From Bin25 sp965221765 (GTDB taxonomy: Bacteria > Bacteroidota > Bacteroidia > Flavobacteriales > Flavobacteriaceae), in contig OZ244911.1 of the NCBI GenBank assembly GCA_965221765.1, positions 992,001-1,056,000 of the forward strand: a stretch of DNA of 64,000 bases, in the 5' to 3' direction. The stretch's first letter is position 1. Each line of letters begins with the position of its first letter. Shown piece by piece: positions 58,008 through 64,000 of the stretch. A model generated the notes under the pieces. That model made no database searches and was not told the DNA's origin. It was given only the letters and a program-made list of their open reading frames with translations. A program made the position numbers and the translations under genes.

Positions 58008-59909
58008 TTAGGCAAGGCCGGCTTTTTTAATAATTTTTTGAACCACATCTGGATTTAAAAGGGTCGATATATCCCCCAATTGTTGGATATCTTTACTAGC
58101 TACTTTTCTTAAGATACGACGCATTATTTTTCCTGATCTAGTTTTTGGTAAGTCAGGAACCAACAGTACTTTGTCCGGCTTGGCGATGGACCCAATAAAA
58201 AGACGAACCTCTTCAATGATTTCATTGATGAGGTAATCATCATCGGTCGATGAATCTTCTGCTATAACCACATAAGCAAAAATCCCCTCACCTTTTATTT
58301 TGTGAGGAAATCCAACCACCGCGGATTCTGTAACACTTGCATGTGCATTGATAGCATTTTCAATTTCAGCCGTTCCCAATCGATGACCTGATACGTTAAT
58401 CACATCATCGACTCTGCCCAGAATACGTAGATACCCATCATGATCTCTTTTGGCTTCATCGCCGGTAAAATACATGCCAGGGTACACTGAAAAATAAGTT
58501 TCTTTACACCGCTGGTGATCTCCCCAAGTGCTTCTCAAGATGCTTGGCCATGGAAATTTAATGCATAGATTCCCTTTGACATTATTTCCTTCAAGAATTT
58601 TTCCGGTTTTATCGACCAATACCGGTTGAACGCCTGGCAAAGGCAATGAAGCAAAGGTCGGTTTATTGGGCGTAATACTGGCAATCGGTGATATCATCAT
58701 GCCACCAGTTTCGGTTTGCCACCAAGTATCCACGATTGGACACTTTCCCTTGCCAATGTATTTATGATACCAATGCCATGCCTCTTTATTGATGGGTTCC
58801 CCTACGGAGCCAATAACTTTTAGAGATGCCATGGAATACTTCTTTGGGATATCACTACCATAAGCTTGAAGTGCTCGAATGGCTGTGGGAGCGGTATAAA
58901 ATTGATTCACATGGTGTTTGTCGATGATTTCCCAGAATCTACCCGGATGTGGAAAAGTCGGAATGCCTTCAAATAGGAGGGTTGTGGCTCCTGCTACCAA
59001 TGGACCATAAACGATATACGAATGACCCGTAATCCAGCCCACATCAGCAGAACACCAATAAATATCATTTGGCTGGTATTGAAATACATTGACAAAGGTA
59101 TAGGCCGTATAGACCATATAACCAGCTGTAGTATGAACCACACCTTTTGGTTTTCCAGTAGATCCAGAGGTATATAGAATAAATAAAGGATCTTCAGCAT
59201 CCATGATGGTTGGCTGATGCATCGTCGATACATTTGAAACTAAATCTTCCCACCAAATATCACGAGATGTTTTCATTGAGATGGGTTGTCCCGTTCGCTT
59301 CAATACAACGACATTTTGGACGCTTTTGGTGATTTCTAGGGCTTGATCGACTAATTCTTTAATTCTAATGGTTTTTTCACCTCGAAAGTTCCCATCGGAA
59401 GTAATAACCAATTTAGATTGGCAGTTGTCGATTCGATCAGCCAATGAATGTGCTGAAAATCCTGCAAATACAACCGAATGAATGGCTCCTATGCGAGCAC
59501 AAGCTAACATGGCAATGACTGCCTGCACCACCATGGGCATATAGATAATGACACGATCTCCTTTCATGATTCCTAGAGTTTCAAGCCCATTGGCAAACCG
59601 ACAAGTTTCATCATATAATTCTTTATAGCTTAGTTTAATAATCGCTTCTTGGGGGTCATTCGGTTCCCAAATAATGGCGATTTTATCGGGGGTTTTTTTA
59701 ACATGTCTATCAAGAGCATTATCAGTAATGTTGAGTTTGGCATTGACAAACCATTTGATTTGAGGGGTTTGGAAATTCCAATCCAAAACCCTATTCCACT
59801 TTTGACGCCACACGAAATCCTTCGCTATTTGCTCCCAAAAATCTTCAGGATTGTCAATGCTTTTTTGGTATTGATTACAATATTGATGCAAACTCTTAAT
59901 AGGTTCCAT
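58008..59909 (-). CDS. acs: Acetyl-CoA synthetase
   Basis: AMP-forming acetate-CoA ligase, 633 residues. P-loop-like LYTSGSTGKPKGVVHT, WWQTETGGMMISP, YFTGDEAKRDHDGYL, GRVDDVINVSGHR and the acetylatable Lys in TRSGKIMRRILRK are all present. It follows the symporter gene by 25 bp on the same strand, forming an acetate uptake and activation unit with it and the DUF4212 gene. Confidence 0.96.
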   Translation of the reverse strand: MEPIKSLHQYCNQYQKSIDNPEDFWEQIAKDFVWRQKWNRVLDWNFQTPQIKWFVNAKLNITDNALDRHVKKTPDKIAIIWEPNDPQEAIIKLSYKELYDETCRFANGLETLGIMKGDRVIIYMPMVVQAVIAMLACARIGAIHSVVFAGFSAHSLADRIDNCQSKLVITSDGNFRGEKTIRIKELVDQALEITKSVQNVVVLKRTGQPISMKTSRDIWWEDLVSNVSTMHQPTIMDAEDPLFILYTSGSTGKPKGVVHTTAGYMVYTAYTFVNVFQYQPNDIYWCSADVGWITGHSYIVYGPLVAGATTLLFEGIPTFPHPGRFWEIIDKHHVNQFYTAPTAIRALQAYGSDIPKKYSMASLKVIGSVGEPINKEAWHWYHKYIGKGKCPIVDTWWQTETGGMMISPIASITPNKPTFASLPLPGVQPVLVDKTGKILEGNNVKGNLCIKFPWPSILRSTWGDHQRCKETYFSVYPGMYFTGDEAKRDHDGYLRILGRVDDVINVSGHRLGTAEIENAINAHASVTESAVVGFPHKIKGEGIFAYVVIAEDSSTDDDYLINEIIEEVRLFIGSIAKPDKVLLVPDLPKTRSGKIMRRILRKVASKDIQQLGDISTLLNPDVVQKIIKKAGLA

Positions 59910-59934
59910 TTGAATGTTGATGTGACATGAGTTA

Positions 59935-61635
59935 CTAACGAATTTGAATTTCTTTAGGCTTACCCGATCCTTTGGGATATCGTATGGATTCAGTTAATTC
60001 TTGAATTTTTTGTGGTGGTTTTATCGTTAATCGTGATACGGTGATGGCTATTAGGAAATTAATTAGCATGCCTAACGTGCCGATTCCTTCGGGTGATATC
60101 CCCCACCAATAACCCTCAGGAGTTCCTATCCCTCCAAGTTGGGGTTTGAAATAGACGATATACCCCATGGTAAACACAATGCCACAAATCATTCCTGCCA
60201 CAGCCCCTTGTCGATTCATTCGTTTATCAAAAATACCTAAAACGATAGCAGGGAAAAAAGATGATGCGGCCAACCCAAAGGCTAGTGCCACCACTTCTGC
60301 AACAAATCCTGGAGGATTTAATCCCGCCAAACCAGCTCCAACAACAGCAACTGCTATTGCAATACGAGCAGCCCAAAGTTCATTTTTTTCTGAAATATTG
60401 GGTCGAAGATTTTTTTTCAATAAATCATGAGATATCGAAGTTGAAATAACCAATAAAAGACCGGCAGCCGTTGATAAGGCGGCTGCCAAACCTCCAGCCA
60501 CAACAAGTCCGATAACCCATGGGGGTAAATTAGCAATTTCAGGATTGGCCAACACAATGATATCTCGATCAACCGTCAGTTCATTGATCGATGCATCGGC
60601 ATGGTACTGAACATGCCCATCGTTATTTTTATCCTCAAAAGAAAGTAATCCGGTGCCTTCCCAATTTTTAAACCATTGAGGTAAACTTTCATAGGCTTGC
60701 TCCGAAACCGTATGGATGATATTGGTGCGTGCAAAAGCTGCCACTGCTGGAGCCGTGGTATAAAGTATGGCAATAAATAACAAGGCCCAACCTGCTGATA
60801 ATCGAGCATGTCTGACTTTAGGTACCGTAAAAAAACGAACAATTACATGGGGTAGACCAGCCGTTCCAAACATCAAAGCTGCGGTTATAAAAAACATGTT
60901 GATTAAGTTTTGTTTATGGACTTTGGTGTACTGATCAAATCCTAAATCTATAGTCAATTGATTTAGTTTTTCTAGTAAATAAACACCATCTGTCGTTTTA
61001 CTCCCTAGTCCAATTTGAGGAAAAAAGTTCCCAGTGAATTGTATAGAAATAAATATAGCAGGAACAGTAAATGCAAAAATCAAAATGCAATACTGAGCCA
61101 CTTGTGTATAAGTGATTCCTTTCATTCCTCCCAATACGGCATAGAAAAAAACAATACCAATCCCGATTAAAACCCCCGTATCATAGGGAACATCTAAAAA
61201 TCGAGCAAAAGCTACCCCGACGCCTTTCATTTGTCCTACCACATAGGTAAAACTGACAAACAAGGCACAAATAAGTGCCACTAAGCGGGCATTTTTAGAA
61301 TAATAACGTTCCCCTATAAAATCAGGAACCGTATATTTTCCAAATTTTCTAAGATAAGGCGCCAAAAGCAAGGCCAATAACACATAACCTCCAGTCCAAC
61401 CCATTAAAAACTGACCCCCTGAAAATCCCATAAATGCAATGAGTCCAGCCATTGAAATAAAGGAAGCGGCCGACATCCAATCGGCTGCTGTGGCCATACC
61501 ATTTGCTAGTGGATGAACTCCTGAACCAGCGACATAAAAATCTTTTGTCGACCCTGCTTTAGATAGAATCGCTATGGTGATGTACATAGCGAACGTGACG
61601 CCAACCAATAGATAGGTCCAAAATTGAGCATCCAT
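59935..61635 (-). CDS. Sodium:solute symporter (acetate permease-like)
   Basis: SSS-family transporter, 566 residues, with about 13 hydrophobic segments. Near the N-terminus are TKDFYVAGSGVHPLANGMATAA and GWTGGYVLLALLLAPYLRKFGKYT, typical of ActP-like cation/acetate symporters. It lies between a DUF4212 small subunit and acs, so acetate (or another short carboxylate) is the inferred substrate. Confidence 0.9.
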   Translation of the reverse strand: MDAQFWTYLLVGVTFAMYITIAILSKAGSTKDFYVAGSGVHPLANGMATAADWMSAASFISMAGLIAFMGFSGGQFLMGWTGGYVLLALLLAPYLRKFGKYTVPDFIGERYYSKNARLVALICALFVSFTYVVGQMKGVGVAFARFLDVPYDTGVLIGIGIVFFYAVLGGMKGITYTQVAQYCILIFAFTVPAIFISIQFTGNFFPQIGLGSKTTDGVYLLEKLNQLTIDLGFDQYTKVHKQNLINMFFITAALMFGTAGLPHVIVRFFTVPKVRHARLSAGWALLFIAILYTTAPAVAAFARTNIIHTVSEQAYESLPQWFKNWEGTGLLSFEDKNNDGHVQYHADASINELTVDRDIIVLANPEIANLPPWVIGLVVAGGLAAALSTAAGLLLVISTSISHDLLKKNLRPNISEKNELWAARIAIAVAVVGAGLAGLNPPGFVAEVVALAFGLAASSFFPAIVLGIFDKRMNRQGAVAGMICGIVFTMGYIVYFKPQLGGIGTPEGYWWGISPEGIGTLGMLINFLIAITVSRLTIKPPQKIQELTESIRYPKGSGKPKEIQIR

Positions 61636-61654
61636 AGTTTAGACTACTCTGAGT

Positions 61655-61909
61655 TTAACCCTCATCCAAATGGTATTTTTTGTCTAATCGGTTCATTAAA
61701 TAGACGTAAATAAATATCAGAATGACGAATACGGAGACAGCCCCTTGATGAGCAAACCAAAAGCCTAGAGGAAAGCCCCCCAAATAAAATTGATTTAAAT
61801 AATCAGCAAGTACTATTCCACACAAAAAGGAAACGATAAACCATACAGTAAGCAGGATTCTCAAATACTTTAGATTTTGTTTCCAATATGCCTTTTGGCT
61901 CTCCATCAA
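61655..61909 (-). CDS. DUF4212 small subunit of sodium/solute symporter
   Basis: An 84-residue protein with two hydrophobic helices (ILLTVWFIVSFLCGIVLADY and AVSVFVILIFIYVYLM). The DUF4212 pattern includes YWKQNLKYLRIL near the start, LGGFPLGFWFAHQGAV between helices, and LDKKYHLDE at the end. This family regularly precedes SSS transporters and is thought to be their small subunit. It is 19 bp upstream of the symporter and first in the operon. Confidence 0.88.
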   Translation of the reverse strand: MMESQKAYWKQNLKYLRILLTVWFIVSFLCGIVLADYLNQFYLGGFPLGFWFAHQGAVSVFVILIFIYVYLMNRLDKKYHLDEG

Positions 61910-62099
61910 TAAAACTTTTTAAACAACCACTTTAAACAAATAGTTTAAGTATTACGGACCAACTCATCGTTATAGACTAAAAAATGATTCTTTATATTCA
62001 TCATAAATTTAAGCTTAAAATGTTCTAATTAAACATGGCGATGCAAGGGTTTTAAAAATTGGAGCACTCTAATAAAATATAACTTTTAAGAACATAGTT

Positions 62100-62547
62100 A
62101 CATTAAATGGCATTCCAACTCAAAGGGCGATACCCTAAAAGATGCTGAACAACACACAAAAATGAAGTTCGTAGAGGAGCTATGCAAATATCACCGATGC
62201 TCTATTCAAATATAGTGAATATCTGATAATGAGGTCAATACGCATTTAGTGGCTAATCCATGGGATGCTAATGACGCCATGAATCATAGTTATAATCAAT
62301 AAGTTGGATGGTGACATTCACCAATGAATATGAAGCATTTGCAAATTGGAGACGTATTGGTTATTGGGCCTTACAACCATTTGGTGGATTTATTCGTATC
62401 TTGGCAATGTCACCAATCGCACCAAACCTCACAGATTTATTAATTATAGATAGTGAAGAAAGTACAGATCTAAAAAATGAGGCTGAAGCCATTTCGAAAA
62501 AGAAATTGATGAATGTAAGACTCATGTATTGGATGTATGTAGGATAA
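62100..62547 (+). pseudogene. Possible SusD/RagB-like C-terminal remnant
   Basis: The open stretch from 62308 reads EYEAFANWRRIGYWALQP, which resembles the WRRTGYP(A/V)LxP region near the end of SusD-like nutrient-binding lipoproteins. The following sequence is diverged, and upstream pieces (near 62105-62220) are broken by stops. No SusC neighbour is visible. Read as a remnant, with modest certainty. Confidence 0.4.
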
Positions 62548-62634
62548 AAGATTAGATTATTTACATGGGTTTAATAATTGGACTACATAACTTTGTGTTG
62601 CGTTTGTTGGTTCTCTTGTATACGTGACTTTTGA

Positions 62635-63576
62635 ATGAGGATAAAATATTTTATGGTTTTTTTTCTTTTTGGGCAGATTCTTTTTTCTCAAGTAAAACAA
62701 GAGTCTGTCGATAAGTTAAACAAACTTCCATTTACTGAGTTATCAAAAAAAGATAAAAGTAAACTGCAACAGGGAGAATTAATTCGGGATGGTGATATTC
62801 GGTTGACGGTAAGCCAAAGTTATTTTTCAAATTGGATTCGAGGTGGAAAAAGTGCCTTGGCATCACAATTTTTAATCGATTATGGAATTATTTTTAAAAA
62901 TAAAAGAGGGTTGGTTTGGGATAATGAATTCACCTTTTCATTAGGAGGGGCTTATGTATCTGGAAATGATGGAATTAAAAAAGCCGATGACCAATTTATA
63001 TGGAACTCTCTAGTGGGGTTCAATAGAAAAAAACTTCAATGGAATTTTTCCATCTATTATAGTTTAAAGACACAAATCCTTTCTGGATATAAGTATACTG
63101 CTGGAAATGACCGAGAAATTAAAACGAAAGAATCTACATTTTTTTCTCCTGGAATCATTCAATTGGGATTTGGGGTTTTCCGAATCAAGGAACGCAAGAG
63201 TAGAATAAATTTTTCACCATTGACCACTCAATTAGTTTTTATAAATAAAAACTTGGCAGCCGAGTACAGACCCAATAAATCTTATTTTGGTGTCCCCCCT
63301 GGTAAATCTAGTCAAGGCTATTTTGGAGCATCATTAAATGGGTACTATAAAACAGAGATTTGGGAAAACATAAGTTTAGACTATCGGTATGATTTTTATG
63401 CCAATTACTTAAAAGAATTTTCTAATGTCGATTTTAAGCAATCCATTACTTTGAAGTTTAAAGTCAATCGTTATATTTCTTGTACGATGAACGCCGAATT
63501 AGTTTACGATGATGATTTGTTGCCAGATTTACAAGTGAAAGAAATATTTGGTCTTGGATTGAATCTAGATATTTGA
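62635..63576 (+). CDS. DUF3078 outer-membrane-like protein
   Basis: A 313-residue protein with a signal peptide (MRIKYFMVFFLFGQILFSQ). The core SQSYFSNWIRGGKSALAS and WDNEFTFSLGGAYVSGND are hallmarks of DUF3078, a Bacteroidota family predicted to form an outer-membrane beta barrel with many aromatic residues. The remainder alternates hydrophobic and polar residues, as expected for beta strands (LDYRYDFYANYLKEF). Function unknown. Confidence 0.82.
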   Translation: MRIKYFMVFFLFGQILFSQVKQESVDKLNKLPFTELSKKDKSKLQQGELIRDGDIRLTVSQSYFSNWIRGGKSALASQFLIDYGIIFKNKRGLVWDNEFTFSLGGAYVSGNDGIKKADDQFIWNSLVGFNRKKLQWNFSIYYSLKTQILSGYKYTAGNDREIKTKESTFFSPGIIQLGFGVFRIKERKSRINFSPLTTQLVFINKNLAAEYRPNKSYFGVPPGKSSQGYFGASLNGYYKTEIWENISLDYRYDFYANYLKEFSNVDFKQSITLKFKVNRYISCTMNAELVYDDDLLPDLQVKEIFGLGLNLDI

Positions 63577-63658
63577 ATTGATTCTGATCTGTGGCTATTG
63601 CTGATTGAATAATGCGATAACCATTCTCTAATAAACCTCAGTCTTCCAAAGCAATCCA

Positions 63659-64000
63659 TCATAAGAAGATGGTTTTTCCTTTTTTCACTGCTCGATCACA
63701 AGCTAGAGCTATTTTAAGACTTTCCAAAGCTTGTTGTAAATGATCCTGGAGATCATAGCCTTGGGTAATGGCTTTATAGAAATAATCTTGCTCATTATCG
63801 CAAAGCTCTTGGTGTGATGGATCATCTTCGTATCTGATAAATTCATCACTTTTGGTGAAATGGCCTTTATTATCAATGCTAGCGTGGTGAATTTTTATCA
63901 CATTCGATTTGGTATGTTTTTCGATATCATCAGACCCAGAATCATATGTTCCTTCTTCTGAAATGATGGATACCGAACCGTTAGGCCCCATCACATCCTT
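63659..64000 (-). CDS. Gfo/Idh/MocA-type oxidoreductase, C-terminal part
   Basis: The frame continues past the right edge (KDVMGPNGSVSIIS at the edge), so only about the last 113 residues are present. DLQDHLQQALESLKIALACD followed by RAVKKGKTIFL is the usual end of Gfo/Idh/MocA dehydrogenases. The N-terminal NAD-binding half is outside the window, so the assignment rests on this tail. Confidence 0.7.
   Translation of the reverse strand, partial: KDVMGPNGSVSIISEEGTYDSGSDDIEKHTKSNVIKIHHASIDNKGHFTKSDEFIRYEDDPSHQELCDNEQDYFYKAITQGYDLQDHLQQALESLKIALACDRAVKKGKTIFL

Overview
The window is a stretch of an AT-rich Bacteroidota chromosome. Family markers for this are: the acpP-fabF-rnc-IPExxxVDY order, a single-chain glycyl-tRNA synthetase, fused-anchor type-B succinate dehydrogenase, AddAB, a DUF3078 protein, a DUF4212/sodium symporter pair, TAnnTTTG-like promoter elements and the absence of strong Shine-Dalgarno sites. 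A finer placement is not possible by eye. Every mobile element seen is broken and several genes are frameshifted, so the genome looks as if it is decaying.

Layout. 1-4160: IPExxxVDY protein (cut by the window edge), two tandem RNase III-like genes (one without catalytic residues), fabF and acpP on the minus strand; purN and rnhA diverge from them. 4397-6692: a GC-rich, disrupted surface lipoprotein of the InlB-repeat/DUF285 (BspA) type, with a G9 tract at its 5' end. 7137-10644: PfkB kinase, long amidophosphoribosyltransferase, superoxide dismutase. 10696-24260: a dead IS30 copy, one intact and two decayed paralogues of an AAA ATPase, and addAB. 24303-35362: lipoprotein, secreted ThuA-like protein, crtI, tRNA-Asn, rseP, SCO protein, feoA-feoB with a Cys-rich partner, an MFS transporter and aminopeptidase P. 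35400-39828: a dead IS5-type element, then a small glycan cluster (Stealth phosphotransferase, GT25 glycosyltransferase and a protein resembling plant glucuronoxylan 4-O-methyltransferase). 39939-46372: sdhCAB, a small membrane protein, an omega-amidase-like hydrolase and an Ig-like lipoprotein. 46402-51621: a second dead IS30 copy and an intact surface lipoprotein of about 1300 residues related to the broken one. 52326-64000: glyQS, xth, a dead IS5-type element, an aldo/keto reductase, an acetate uptake and activation operon (DUF4212, symporter, acs), a SusD-like remnant, a DUF3078 protein and the end of a Gfo/Idh/MocA oxidoreductase.

Most genes are ordinary core metabolism. The unusual parts are the catalytically dead RNase III partner, the pair of modular surface lipoproteins with long G tracts near their starts (a possible phase-variation and recombination system), the decaying AAA ATPase family, and the plant-like methyltransferase in a glycan cluster.
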